Positions 1 to 11,917 of a stretch of 64,000 bases of DNA are shown here, one piece after another. Made by a program: the position numbers and the translations under genes. Within the stretch, counting starts at the first letter, position 1. Every line of letters starts with the position of its first letter. The notes under the pieces were generated by a model that ran no database searches, was not told the DNA's origin, and saw only the letters and a program-made list of their open reading frames with translations. Source of the stretch: Balaenoptera acutorostrata (Eukaryota; Chordata; Mammalia; Artiodactyla; Balaenopteridae); contig NC_080074.1 in assembly GCF_949987535.1 (NCBI RefSeq), positions 42,391,641-42,455,640 of the forward strand, in the 5' to 3' direction.

Positions 1-1549
1 TATTTTTTTAAATTACCTAATGCTAATACTTATTTCTTATGAAATTAACTGGAAGTTACTGCACATAATTTTTTACTCGAATTGAAAGCATATTTTCACT
101 TTAATACAAAAATAGTTACTGCCAAAATTAGACAGTTATGGGTATATAGCAGAAAATAACAAATTTGTAAACAATTTGGCATATGCCTATGTTCCAAATT
201 TATATGAGCTCTGAATACTTCATACCTCCTTAAGACAAATGCATAGTTCATATTTAATTACCCTTTCTTCACATAGGTGCCTCTACATTTAAGCCCAGTC
301 TGATAATATATACACATCCCATGTGTAGTAACAAATATTCATATGAATCATACCAAGGAGGCTATAAAAGAAATGACACCATTCTTTTTTTTTTCTTTCC
401 TTTCTTCATGAGATCTTCCTCTAACTGACCACATAAAGATAAGAGTAGCCTGGTTGAGGCATGTTACTCAATTTGCCAAGATTGATTTAACTGCTCTAGC
501 TGAGAGGCAGCTGCCATCTCTCTCTCTCTCCCGCCTGTTCACTGACCCATCGTCAAAAAAAGGAGGCTCCTACCCAGTGCCCTAGACCACTGAGACCAGC
601 GTTCACATCCCAGATGTGGAAAATGGTACCGTTTCTACCAATCAGTACTAAGTGAAATATAGTACTCCAGAAAGCTAGAAGGTCCTTTTGTTCTGGTAAG
701 GAAGTTCATGTGCAGTGTTTGAAAAAGTCTGCGGGGGCATGAAAAATGTTAAGAAGTGCCCGGGCGGAATAACATATCAGGCATCACAGACAGCTTGCGT
801 GATTTAACTTACCACACACTGGACTCCAGGGGATTCTCGATTCACCATGGTTTATCACAAGATGAAGTCACTTCATCTATACATTATGATCCTGCATTCA
901 CTATTCTCTCTCTTCCTATGACTAAGAAGATATTTCTTTCTTCTAGGAAAAGAAAACAGAATCTTTTGGATAATATGCCCACACTTACTTCTCTCTTGCT
1001 GTAAAATGTATTATGTGTTTGTTTACATATGAATTCGGAAAAAAATTTCTGGTGGGCAAGTATTGCTATATGTAAAACAACGTTCAGAGACATTCCTGCT
1101 GCAAAAGTTTCTAAATTATTTAAGGAGTCTTTAATAACCAGAAATACTCTAAAATTCAAAGTCCTGTTATAGTATTACTAACTTTTCCTTCTTCTAAATA
1201 TTGAACTATAACTGTGCTGGTATTATATGAAATCACATATGATGAGTTTAGAGGGCATCCTCCATTGTAATTGTCAGGATGCGTCACCTGGCAGTTTATA
1301 AGATTCTCCATTTCATTGGACCTTGGAGTGGCCTAAGACCTGGAAGAGCAAACACAACTTTTCTGTTTACAGAGCTTTTGTCAAGTTGCACCGTGATCTT
1401 TGTGGTCCCAGCACCAAAATGATGGGGAAAATGGAACCGGGATTATGTAGGGCATCTACTCCCACCCCACCTTTTTCCTTAATCAACTCATCCACATCTC
1501 TCTTCCCTTCTCACACTGTAGTCTCACCTTGAAGAATCTCAGTCAATCC
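1..1549. other. Intergenic or intronic DNA, no gene or assigned repeat
   Basis: AT-rich DNA without a credible gene. Short open frames here lack codon structure or similarity I recognise. A short CT-rich run sits near 520. I could not assign an interspersed repeat family to this stretch; old, diverged elements may be present. Confidence 0.6.
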
Positions 1550-1840
1550 TAAAGATTTATCTATTGCCTACCTATTGATTCCCAAATGTGTGCCTCCAGA
1601 TCTTTTTCTTGACTCATCTCAACCTGGATCTCCACAGACACAAAACAACTTCACCAAAATGGAATTCGTCCTTCCCTTTCCACGCCCTTCTGTTCCTATA
1701 TTCTCTATGACAGTACATGTCAATCCTGATAGAAACCTGGGTGTCATCCCAGACTCCTGCAAATCCTTCCTTCTACCCACAGCCATTCTCTGACTGAACC
1801 TGTTGGCTTGACTCTCAACATCTCTCGTATCTGTCCCCAT
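1550..1840 (+). repeat. L2 LINE fragment (ancient), sense
   Basis: The text resembles the L2 3' region: a segment reading approximately 'aacctgggtgtcatcccag' followed by a 'gactcctgcaaatcc'-type run matches the L2 phrase about delayed late-ORF sequence as I remember it. It is heavily diverged and has no intact frame. L2 is an extinct CR1-clade LINE shared by all mammals. Confidence 0.5.
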
Positions 1841-1879
1841 ACACAGCTACAACAATAGGATTTGTACATACAGGTACAG

Positions 1880-2330
1880 TTAGGCATAAAAAAGAGTATG
1901 GCCAGATCGACTTGGGTTCAAAGGAGGTTAGGAATGTCCTCGTGGAGAGGGTGATCTTTGAGCTGGGGCTTAAAGCGAGGTACGCATGGAGGCCATTCCA
2001 GGCAACATAGGGCTGGACAAGACACAACTGCAAGCCTTTCAGTTTCGTTAGAACATAAAGCTAAGTGTTAGGGGGAGAACTTGGCAAGAAAGGAAAGTGA
2101 AGCAGTAGGCAGGGCCTTGGGAGTGTGGGTCTGTTCGTGTAGGCAGGTGGGAACCACTGCAGGGACTTAAACAGAGGAAGGACAGAATCAGACTTGCCTG
2201 GTAGAAAGCTGTGCAGTGTGGAGGGTGGATGAGCAAGCCTGTAAGAGGAGACTGTCGCTATAATCCAGGTGCAGGGGAGGCCGGTCTGCACTACGAGGGT
2301 AGCAAAAGGATGACAGCGACAGAGGCAGTG
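1880..2330 (-). repeat. L2 LINE fragment (ancient), antisense
   Basis: Reads as the reverse of the L2 3' half: 'ggaggccattccaggcaaca', then 'aaacagaggaaggacagaatcagact' style text split by drift, then a run ending 'ataatccaggtgcagg'. The order fits an L2 3' portion on the minus strand. It faces the L2 pieces on either side, so it is a separate insertion or an inverted piece. Confidence 0.55.
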
Positions 2331-2459
2331 GTGAGGAGCAGGACCCTAGCCGCACTCTGGTTCGAGCTACAGCAGCTCTGCCATCTCTGGCATATACATT
2401 AAGCTTCCACATAAGCTTTTCATTTGAAGAAATGTTTCTGCAGTTTGAAAACCTCTATC

Positions 2460-2960
2460 TTCAGGGTAAAACATGGCCCACGGAGCCCTCAGTCCTATGA
2501 CCTCTGCCCAGCTACTCCCCTTCTTCTCTCTCCACGCTGCCCGGCCCTCTGCCTCCAGCTACAGGAGATGCTGCTGGTCTCCCCACATACCGCGCATGCT
2601 CTTTCTTGCCACTGTGCCTCTCTGCTTGATGTGCTCATGCTCTCCCTATTCCCTTTGCCCTGTGTAGCCACCACCTCTTCTAAGAAGCCTTCTCTGATCC
2701 CCTCAAACCCTAAACTTCCATCCCTGCCCCAGCACATCCTACATCCTCTGAGATCAGAATCTTCTCACTCCATAGTGATCCTCTGAGCATTAATTACACT
2801 TCTTTTTTAATCCAGTGCTTAACACAAATGGGCTTTTCTTTTTAATGTACTTTTCATTTGAATGGTTTTTAGTTCTTAGCTCCCCAAATAAATCCCAAAT
2901 CCCTGGGAGCAAAGTCAATGGCTTTCTGGTTTTTGTTTGTTTATTGTAAAGGAGGGAAGA
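2460..2960 (+). repeat. L2 LINE 3' fragment (ancient), sense
   Basis: Pyrimidine-rich text with 'agaagccttctctgatcccc' near 2680 is the usual L2 3' phrase in which a segment ends in 'ccttccctgacc'. The fragment decays into unique sequence by about 2960. No coding capacity remains. Confidence 0.55.
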
Positions 2961-3238
2961 TGTATCTTTCGTCACACCTGGCTATATACACTGTACTTAG
3001 CAATGAGTTTTTAAATTCTTACTGATTTAATTATCTTCTATTTCTCTCCCTCTCTCCTCTCTCTTCCGCTCCAACACATTTTTAGCTCTCCAAATTACAT
3101 TAAATATTTGATGTCTTTGTCGTCCACGTCACAAGAGCAGATTACAAGTAACATGATGTTACAATGAAATTATTTCCCATTTCCCATTCTTCCACTGACA
3201 GATGTTCAAGACTCTGCGCAAGGTTTACAACAGACATA
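2961..3238. other. Short unassigned gap
   Basis: About 280 bases between the L2 fragment and the LTR. I see no gene or known element, only a CT-rich run near 3045-3070. Confidence 0.5.
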
Positions 3239-3436
3239 TGCTACACCGCTATGGACTGAATTGTGTCTCTCCAAAATTCATATCTTGAAGCGCTAACCTC
3301 CAATGTGACTGTATTTGGAGGTGGGGCTTTCAGGAGGTAAATAAGGTTAAATGAGGTCATAAAGGTGAGGTCTTAATCTGACAGGACTAAAGATATAAGA
3401 AGAAAAAGATCTTTCTTGCTCTTTCTCTCTCTCCTT

Positions 3437-3468
<32 letters not shown>

Positions 3469-3663
3469 ACGTACACACCAAGGAAAGGCCACGTGAGGAC
3501 ACAGTGAGAAGGTGGACCTCTGCAAGCCAGGCAGAAGGCTCTTGTCAGAACCTAGCACCCTGATCTCAGTTTTCCAGCCTCCAGAACTGTGAGACAATAA
3601 CGTTCTGTTGTTTACCACCCAGCCTATGGTATTTTGTTATGGCATCCCGAGTTAACTAAAACA
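3239..3663 (+). mobile_element. Solo LTR of MLT1A type (MaLR/ERVL)
   Basis: The sequence opens with 'tatggactgaattgtgtctc', continues through 'tgactgtatttggaggtggg' and 'cacgtgaggacacagtgaga', and closes with 'ccagcctccagaactgtgag', then 'ggtattttgttatggcatcc' and 'aactaaaaca'. This order is the MLT1A consensus of the mammalian apparent LTR retrotransposons. The length of about 425 bp fits a solo LTR. No internal retroviral coding sequence adjoins it. A CA microsatellite has grown inside it. Confidence 0.85.
3436..3470. repeat. (AC)n microsatellite inside the MLT1A LTR
   Basis: About 17 AC units with one interruption (actc) near the end. It replaces the CT-rich part that the LTR normally has here. 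Confidence 0.9.
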
Positions 3664-4095
3664 TACACCAAAGTCAGGGCTGTCGGAAAACTTCAGGGTA
3701 AAGGGTTCCAGACTGAGCAGAGCTTTTGGCATGAGGAATACATTTGGAATATAATCCTGGATACTAAATGCCATCACACTTTTCCAACCTGAAAATTCAC
3801 ACCCTTATAAACTCAACACAGATAACAACAGATAATATAGGCTTAGATGAGAAAAGAATAATTTTATATATAAATTCTCAAATAGAAAATTAAAATGCTT
3901 AAGAAAAAAAAAACAGTTCTTGAAAAGACAGTTAATTCAAATGTCTTCTTTCCTTGAAGGTCAGTCTGTTGTTTCATTCTTCCTAAATGACAGCAATCAA
4001 CTCTCAGTGGGTAATAGGCACTTTGTTACTTTCAAATTATGGGAAAGAGGTTGTAGTTCTCATGTAATAGCATCACAGATATCTAAGGCCATGCA
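3664..4095. other. Unassigned gap before L1-A
   Basis: About 430 bases, A-rich near 3840-3915. I recognise no gene or element. Its last 20 bases and those that follow form the left target-site copy of L1-A. Confidence 0.5.
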
Positions 4096-4115
4096 GAAAA
4101 TAAATAATGTTGGGA
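4096..4115. repeat. Left target-site duplication of L1-A
   Basis: Reads gaaaataaataatgttggga and matches 17 of 20 bases with 9968-9987 (gaaaataaatgatattggaa). It starts with AAAA, as L1 endonuclease targets usually do. Confidence 0.6.
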
Positions 4116-4127
4116 TGAGATTGGTTC

Positions 4128-4137
4128 AAGATGGCGG
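4128..4137 (+). promoter_or_regulatory. YY1-type site at the L1-A 5' end
   Basis: AAGATGGCGG lies about 11 bases from the element start. In human L1 a YY1 site at the same place sets accurate transcription initiation. The match to L1-C (42928-42937) supports this edge as the true 5' end. Function here is inferred. Confidence 0.6.
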
Positions 4138-5022
4138 AGTAGAAGGACGTGCTCTCACTCCCTCTTGCGAGAACACCAGAATCACAAGTAACTGCTGAAC
4201 AATCATCGACAGGAAGACACTGGAACTCACCAAAAAGGAAACCCCACATCCAAAGACAAAGGAGAAGCCACAGTGAGACAGTAGGAGCGGCGCAATCACA
4301 ATGAAATCAAATCCCATAACTGCTGGGTGGGTGACTCACAGACTGGAGAACACTTATACCACAGAAGTCCACCCACTGGAGTGAAGGTTCTGAGCCCCAC
4401 ATCAGGCTTCCCAACTTGGGGGTCTGACAATGGGAGAAGGAATTCCCACAGAATCAGACTTTGAAGGCTAGCAGGATTGGATTGCAGGACTTTGACAGGA
4501 CTGGGAGAAACAGAGACTCCACTCATGGAGGGCAAACACAAAGTAGTGTGTGCATCAGGATCCAAGGGAAAGGAGCAGTGACCCCATAGGAGACTCAACC
4601 AGACCTACCTGCTAGTGTGGGAGGGTCTCCTGCAGAGGCAGGGGGGTGGCTGTGGCTCACTGTGAGGACAAGGACACTAGTAGCAGAAGTTCTGGGAAGT
4701 ATTCCTTGGCGTGAGCCCTCCTGGAGCCCACCATTAACCCCACCAAAGAGCCTGTAGGCTCCAGTGCTGGGTCACCTCAGGCCAAACAACCTACAGGGAG
4801 GGAACTCAGCCTCACAAATCAGCAGACAAGCAGATTAAAGCTTTACTGAGCTCACCCCAACAGAGCAACACCCAGGTCTACCTACCACCAGTCCCTCCTA
4901 TCAGGAAGCTTGCACAAGCCTCTTAGATAGCCTCATTCACCACAGGGCAGATAGCAGAAGCAGAAGAACTACAATCCTGCAGCCTGTGGAACAAAAACCA
5001 CATTTACAGAAAGACAGACAAA

Positions 5023-6607
5023 ATGAAAAGGCAGAGGGCTAGATGTACTAGCACCAGATGAAGGAACAAGATAAAACCCAAGAAAAACAACTAAATCAAT
5101 TGGAGATAGGCAACCTTCAAGAAAAAGAATTCAGATTAATGATAGTGAAGATGATCCAGGACCTCAGAAAAACAATGGAGGCAAAGCTCGAGAAGATACA
5201 AGAAATGTTTAACAAAAACCTAGAAGAATTAAAGAACAAACACCGAGAAGGATTAAAGAACAAACAAACAGAGATGAACAATACAATAACTGAAATGAAA
5301 AATACACTAGAAGGAATCAATAGCAGAATAACTGAGGCAGAAGAACGGATAAGTAACCTGGAAGACAGAATTGTGGAATTCACTGCCACGGAACAGAATA
5401 AAGAAAAAACAATGAAAAGAAATGAAGACAGCCTAAGAGACCTCTGGGACAACATTAAACGCACCAAATTCGCATTATAGGGGTCCCAGAAGGAGAAGAG
5501 AGAGAGAAAGGACCTGATAAAATATTTGAAGAGATTATAGTCGAAAACTTCCCTAACATGGGAAAGGAAATAGCCACCCAAGTCCAGGAAGCACAGGGAG
5601 TCCCAGGCAAGATAAACTCAAGGAGAAACATGCCAAGACACACCATAATCAAACTGACAAATATCAAAGACAAAGAAAAATTATTAAAAGCAACAAGGGA
5701 TCAAAAAGAGACATGCACTACAATGTTCACTGCGGCACTATTTACAATAGCCAGGACATGGAACCAACCTAAATGTCCATCAACAGATGAATGGATAAAG
5801 AAGATGTTGCACATATATACAATGGAATATTACTCAGCAATAAAAAGAAACAAAATTGAGTTATTTGTAGTGAGGTGGATGGACCTAGAGTCTGTCATAC
5901 AGAGTGAAGTAAGTCAGAAAGAGAAAAACAAATACCATATGCTAACACATATATATGGAATCTAAAAAAAAAAAAAAAATGGTACTGATGAACCTAGTTG
6001 CAGAGCAGGAATAAGGAGGTAGACATAGAGAATGGACTTGATGACATGGGGTTGGAGGGCGAAGCTGGGGCAAAGTGAGAGTACCATCAACATATATACA
6101 TTACCGAACGTAAAATAGTTGGCTGGTGGGAAGCAGCAGCATAACACAGAGAGATCGGCTCAGTGCTTTGCAATGACCTAGAGGAGAGGGATAGGGAGGA
6201 TGGGAGGGAGGGTCAAGAGGGAGGGGATATGGGAACATGTGTATGCATATGGCTGATTCACTTTGTTTTGCAACAGAAACTAACACAGAATTATGAAGCA
6301 ATTATACTCCAATAAAGATCTATTTTTTTTTAAAAAAGCAGCAAGGGAAAAATGACAAATAACATACAAGGGAACTCCCAAAAGGTTAACAGCTGATTTC
6401 TCAGCAGAAACTCTACAAGCCAGAAGGAGGTGGCACAATACATTTAAAGTGAAGAAAGGGAAGAATCTACAACCAAGATTACTCTACCCAGCAAGAATCT
6501 CATTCAGCTTCGACGGAGAAATCAACAGCTTTATGGAAAAGCAAAAGCTAAAAGAATTCAGCACCACCAAACCAGCTCTACAACAAATGCTAAAGGAACT
6601 TCTCTAA
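5023..6607 (+). pseudogene. L1-A ORF1 pseudogene (split by nested L1)
   Basis: Remnant of the L1 ORF1 RNA-binding protein. The start at 5023 matches the L1-C ORF1 start but meets a stop within a few codons. The frame reopens at 5058 and runs through the coiled-coil region (heptad-like E/K/L-rich stretch with ISNLEDRI) to 5480. There a one-base loss relative to L1-C ('cgcaccaaattcgc' against 'cgcaacaacattcgc') breaks the frame at the RNA-recognition part. The C-terminal domain is then split by a nested L1 at 5701-6333; the sequence after it runs to the stop near 6607 (ending in KELL as in L1-C). An extra 24-base duplication-like stretch near 5240 also differs from L1-C. No functional protein is expected. 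Confidence 0.9.
5701..6333 (+). mobile_element. Nested 5'-truncated L1 3' end inside L1-A ORF1
   Basis: A fragment holding the last part of an L1 ORF2 (matching [31 protein letters not shown]) and a D-type 3'UTR ending 'ctccaataaagatctatttt'. It is inserted in the same orientation in L1-A ORF1. Target-site copies are 5686-5700 (aaaagcaacaaggga) and 6334-6348 (aaaagcagcaaggga), 14 of 15 matching. The 3' end carries a canonical AATAAA near 6311 and a short T/A-rich tail. Its 3'UTR resembles that of L1-D, not that of L1-B/C. Confidence 0.93.
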
Positions 6608-6665
6608 GTGGGAAACACAAGAGAAGATAAGGACCTACAGAAACAAACACAAAACAATTAACAAA

Positions 6666-9600
6666 ATGGTAATAGGAATATACATATCAATAATTACCTT
6701 AAATGTGAATGGATTAAATGCTCCAATCAAAAGACACAGGTTTGCTGACTGGATACAAAAACAAGACCCTTATATATGCTGTCTATAAGGACCCACTTCA
6801 GACCTACGGACACATACAGACTGAAAGTGAAGGGATGGAAAAAGATATTCCATGTAAGTGGTAATCAAAAGAAAGCTGGAGTAGCAATACTCATATCAGA
6901 TAAAATAAACTTTAAAATAAAGAATGTTACAAGAGACAAGGAAGGACCCTACATAATGATCAAGGGATCAATCCAAGAAGAAGATATAACAATTATAAAT
7001 ATATATGCACCCAACATAGGAGCACCTCAAACATAAGGCAAATGCTAACAACTATAAAAGAGGAAATCAACAGTAACACAGTAATAGTGGGGGATATTAA
7101 CACCTCACTTACACCAACGGACAGATCATCCAGACAGAAAATTAAAAAGGAAACACAAGCTTTAAATGACACAATAGACCAGATAGATTTAACTGATATT
7201 TATAGGACATTCCATCCAAAAACAGCAGATTACACTTTCTTCTCAAGTGTACATGGAACATTCTCCAGGATAGATCATATCTTGGGCCACAAATCAAGCC
7301 TTGGTAAATTTAAGAAAATTGAAATCATATCAGGCATCTTTTCCGACCACAACACTATGAGATTGGAAATCAATTACAGGGAAAAAAACGTAAAAAACAC
7401 AAACACATGGAGGCTAAACAATACGTTACTAAATAACCAAGAGATCACTGAAGAAATCAAAGAGGAAATAAAAAATACCTAGAGACAAATGACAATGAAA
7501 ACAGGATGATCCAAAACCTACGGGATGCAGCAAAAGCAGTCCTAAGAGGGCACTCCTACCTCAAGAAACAAGAAAAATCTCAAACAATCTAACCTTACAC
7601 CTAAAGGAACTAGAGAAAGAAGAACAAAGAAAACCCAAAGTTAGTAGATGGAAAGAAATCATAAAGATCAGAGCAGAAATAAATGAAATAGAAACAAAGA
7701 AAACAATAGCAAAGATCAACAAAACTAAAAGCTGGTTCTTTGAGAAGATAAACAAAATTGATAAACCTTTAGCCAGACTCATCAAGAAAAAGAGGGAGGG
7801 GACTCAAATCAATAAAATTAGAAATGAAAAAGGAGAAATCACAACAGACACTGCAGAAATACAAAGGATTGTAAGAGACTACTACAAACAACTATATGCC
7901 AATAAAATGGACAACCATGAAGAAATGGACAAATTCTTGGAAAGGTACAATTTTCCAAAACTGAACCAGGAAGATTTACAAAACATAAACAGACTAATCA
8001 CAAGTAATGAACAAACATTTGGAGAAGAGCTAACACCTATCCTTCTCAAACTCTTTCAAAAAATTGCAGAGAAAGGAATACTCCCAAACTCATTCTATGA
8101 GGCCTCGATAACCCTGATACCAAAACCAGACAAAGATACTACAAAAAAAGAAAATTACAGACCAATATCACTGATGAATATAGATGCAAAAATCCTCAAC
8201 AAAATACTAGCAAACAGAATCCAACAACACATTAAAAGGATCATACACCATAATCAAGTGGGGTTTATCCCAGGAGTGTAAGGATTCTTCAATGTATGCA
8301 AATCAATCAATGTGATACACTATATTAACAAATTGAAGAATAAAAACCATATGATCATCTCAACAGATGCAGAAAAAGCTTTTGACAAAATTCAACACCC
8401 ATTTCTGATAAAAACCCTCCAGAAAGTGGGCATAGAGGGAACCTACCTCAACATAATAAAGGTCATATATGACAAACCCACAGCAAACATCATTCTCAAT
8501 GGTGAAAAACTGAAAGCATTTCCTCTAAGATCAGGAACAAGACAAGGATGTCCACTCTTGCCACTATTATTCAACATAGTTTTGGAAGTCCTAGCCATGG
8601 CAATCAGAGAAGAATAAGAAATAAAAGGAATACAAATTGGAAAAGAAGAAGTAAAACGGTCACTGTTTGCAGATGACATGATACTATACATAGAGAATCC
8701 TAAAGACGCCACCAGAAAACTACCAGAGCTAATCAATGAATTTGGTAAAGTTGCAGGATACAAAATTAATGCACAGAAATCTCTTGCATCCCTATACACT
8801 AACAATGAAAGATCAGAAAGAGAAATTAAGGAAACAATCCCATTCACCACTGCAACAAAAAGAATAAAATACCTAGGAATAAACCTACCTAAGGGGGTAA
8901 AAGACATGTACTCAGAAAACTATAAGACACTGATGAAAGAAATCAAAGATGACACAGACAGATGGAGATATGCACCATGTTCTTGGATTAGAAGAATCAA
9001 TATTGTGAAAATGACTATACTACCCAAAGCAATCTACAGATTCAATGCAATCCTTATCAAACTACCCATGGCATTTTAAACACAACTAGAACAAAAAAAT
9101 CTTAAAATCTGTATGGAAACACAAAAGACCCCGAATAGCCAAAGCAATCTTTTTTTTTTTTCATTTTTAAAATTAATTAATTAATTAATTTTTGGCTGCG
9201 TTGGGCCTTCTTTGCTGCGTGTGCGGGCTTTCTCTATTTGTGGCAAGCGGGGGCTACTCTTCATTGTGGTGCACGGGCTCCTCATTGTGGTGGCTTCTCT
9301 TGTTGCAGAGCACGGGCTCTAGGCACACGGGCTTCAGTAGTTGTGGCACACGGGCTCTACAGCACAGGCTCAGTACTTGTGGTGCACAGGCTTAGTTGCT
9401 CCGTGGCATGTGGGATCTTCCTAGACCAGGGCTGGAACCTGGGTCCCCTCCATTGGCAGGTGCATTCTTAACCACTGTACCACCAGGGAAGCCCGCCAAA
9501 GCAATCTTGAGGGAAAAAAACGGAGCTGGAGGAATCAGACTCCCTGACTTCAGACTACACTACAAAGCTACAGTAATCAAGACAATATGGTACTGGCACA

Positions 9601-9967
9601 AAAACAGAAACATAGATCAATGGAACAAGATAGAAAGCCCAGAGATAAACCCACGCACCTATGGTCAACTAATCTATGACAAAGGAGGCAAGGATATACA
9701 ATGGAGAAAAGACTGTCTCTTCAATAAGTGGTGCTGGGAAAACTGGACAGCTACATGTAAAATAATGAAATTAGAACACTCCTTAACACCATACACAAAA
9801 ACAAACTCAAAATGGATTAAAGACCTAAATGTAAGACTGGACACTATAAAACTCTTAGAGGAAAACATAGGAAGAACACTCCTTGACATAAATCACAGGA
9901 AGATCTTTTTTGACCCACCTCCTAGAGTAATGGAAATAAAAACAAAAATAAACCAATGGGACCTAAT
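6666..9967 (+). pseudogene. L1-A ORF2 pseudogene (endonuclease/RT, truncated)
   Basis: Remnant of the L1 ORF2 protein, which in live copies nicks target DNA and reverse transcribes L1 RNA. The start at 6666 and the endonuclease motif region are visible, but a stop falls after CCL near 6786, where 'ctacaagagac' became 'ctataaggac'. Open pieces follow at about 6776-7482, 7907-8281, 8312-8617, 8678-9079 and 9500-9967. Relative to L1-C there is a 72-base in-frame deletion (after 'taatgaa' near 8009) that removes the segment around [13 protein letters not shown], part of the RT fingers. Stops lie at about 8279 and 8615. [11 protein letters not shown] is still readable near 8670. A SINE splits it at 9152-9494. 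The Cys-rich C-terminus is missing. Confidence 0.92.
9152..9494 (-). mobile_element. CHR-type SINE in L1-A ORF2
   Basis: On the minus strand it reads 'gggcttccctggtggtacag' then a tRNA-derived head, a tRNA-unrelated body and an A/T-rich tail with (TTAA)n. Target-site copies 'gccaaagcaatctt' flank it at 9138-9151 and 9495-9508. Such cetartiodactyl SINEs are tRNA-derived and transcribed by RNA polymerase III; the head keeps an A-box-like and a B-box-like region but with changes. The exact, nearly unchanged target-site copies show a clean insertion into L1-A. Confidence 0.93.
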
Positions 9968-9987
9968 GAAAATAAATGATATTGGAA
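9968..9987. repeat. Right target-site duplication of L1-A
   Basis: Matches the left copy at 4096-4115 in 17 of 20 positions. It directly follows the premature L1 end with no poly(A) tail apart from the AAAA shared with the target. Confidence 0.55.
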
Positions 9988-11917
9988 AGTTGAAACTCCA
10001 TCTCAGCACTAATTAAAACCACTCTCTTGGGCGTAGGCACAGGGGGGAAAAATAAAAGGAAAGACATCTCAAAAGTTTTCTTCTTGTGGACCAACAAAAA
10101 TTTTGTAACTTGTAGAGTTTCTAGTGCAAAGGTGTGATAGAGGCTATCTAGCCACAGAGAGCTGAAATGCCTTCAATATAACTCTTGACAGATAACGTAG
10201 CATCCTTCTCTTGAGTACAAACTTGTTAACTTCTAAGTCAGCCAATTCTATTGTTGAACATTAAATCTTAGGATCTGAGGTTTAACAAAAACATGTTAAG
10301 GAAAAAAAAACAACCTTCTTTTGCAAATTCCCTCTGAAGCAAGATAAAATGATGATTCTGTGGCTGTTACATCCCCACAAATGTCCTTCAAGTATTTCGA
10401 GAGTACAATACCAGTCATGCCCAGTTAAACATAGCCTATTCCTTCTGGCCTAAATCTTTTGTATACTCATTTATAATGGTAAATTTCTCAGTTTTATGAC
10501 ATTGGGAAGAATTTCAGGCTATGTCTTATCATTTTAATAAATAAGACTATGAAAGTGATTAACAGCTTTTAAAATAGTTGTCAGCAGAGCTTGGTGCTTT
10601 TTTTTTTCTTTTTTTTTTTAGTAAACTTGCAATGAAAGAAATGAGAAATATGCAGTAGTGTGTGTGTCATGGGAGAAGAGAGATTCTCACCTTCTCTTCT
10701 TTAGTTTTCCCCTTAATCATTAATTACTCAGACCAACTACAGAACAATTCCACATGGCAGGTGGGCGCAGGGGAAGAACCACAGATCCCCTGAAAAATGA
10801 ACACATGAGTTTATTGTCCACTGGATTCTCAAAGGAGCCCAAGAATCCAAAAAGGTTAAGAATCCCTGAGGGAAAAAGCCGTCAATAAACCTAAGACTCT
10901 AGAATCAAAGGGGTTAAATGTATTAACAGTCAGCAAGTTGGTTCAGAGATAGAAATAAAGAGATTTTATTGGGCTGTCAACCTCTGTAGACAATGGAAGG
11001 TGTTTGTTCGGTTAACTTTTCCAAAAACGACTTCCTGCCAAGCAGTGGGCTGCAACGCTCGCTCACAATAGTCTGCACTTCCCACACAAGCCGCTGAGAA
11101 AACCCTGATTTCCGTGGACTGTTTCTGAGTGGTGCTATTATATTACAGTCGAGAAAAGGAGTGGGAGGAAGGAGGGAAACACTGCATTCAATTCTCCTGC
11201 AATCTATTTTTAACATGCTTGAGAAGGTTTCGAGCTATTAATGTAATGAGGCTAGATTTAAAAACAAAAAAAGAGCAGTAGGGCAGCAAAGGCCCACCGT
11301 GGAGGGAGTGGTGGCTGATTCCTTAAGGATGCTAGCAGTTATTTCAGTATCACATGGATGTTCACAATACTCACCACCTTACATTGAATTAGAGGAAATC
11401 TTGATAAAAAGCAAATGTGTAATATGAATGACTTAAGCTTCTCCCCGATTATGTTTTGGTGTTTTATAACTCTCTGCAGTCCATCTACTGAATTCTATGT
11501 TTCACAGGCTTATCAGGGGAAATTTCTACAATCCTCCAGCCTGGTATTGCTCTAGGTTCTTTTTTTTTATGTAAAAAAAATAAAATACAAATTTGATCAC
11601 CATGGCTAGGATTCAGGACAGGTATTGATTGCTAAAACACCGAAAGAACAGCTTAGCTAGGGTAGCATCATTCAAGGTCAAGATGTACCAAATTTTATGA
11701 CACCATGGTGGCTACACAGTAATGCTCTGCTGTTAAACTTCGAAACGACAATGCAATCAACAGCCACCACTTAGTACAAAGTGGAAACCTTAGGTGTAAT
11801 ATTTTTTAATCATTTTTGCAAGTTCTCCCTCTCTTCATTTTCCAGAAGACCAGCTTGTCAGCCTGACTACTAGCGAACTAAGCAGGTATTAATTAAGAAA
11901 ATTATAATAGTAGTCAT
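9988..11917. other. Unique DNA, no gene seen
   Basis: About 1.9 kb between L1-A and a MIR. T/A-rich with short homopolymers (T-run near 10600). I see no long open frame with coding character and no repeat family I can name. Confidence 0.55.

Larger units (their letters stand above)
4117..9967 (+). mobile_element. L1-A: 5'-complete, 3'-truncated, decayed LINE-1
   Basis: The element begins with the same 5'UTR type as L1-C ('caagatggcggagtagaagg'), continues through ORF1 and ORF2 remnants, and stops inside ORF2 at 'gggacctaatga', about 0.8 kb short of the ORF2 stop seen in L1-C. The last 0.25 kb of ORF2 expected before the 3'UTR, plus the 3'UTR and poly(A), are absent. Candidate target-site copies flank it at 4096-4115 and 9968-9987. 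Two later insertions lie inside it: an L1 3' fragment (5701-6333) and a CHR SINE (9152-9494). Frameshifts, stops and a 72 bp RT deletion show it is dead. It is older than L1-B/C but of the same lineage by its 5'UTR. Confidence 0.93.

Noticed and set aside
2424..2786. 120-codon plus-strand open frame
   Set aside because: Lies in an L2 remnant, is Ser/Pro/Leu-rich from pyrimidine-rich DNA, and a second frame is open on the other strand. Not a gene.
8443..8907. 154-codon minus-strand open frame in L1-A
   Set aside because: Antisense of the RT region, no known protein family, and similar shadows occur at the same place in the other L1 copies.
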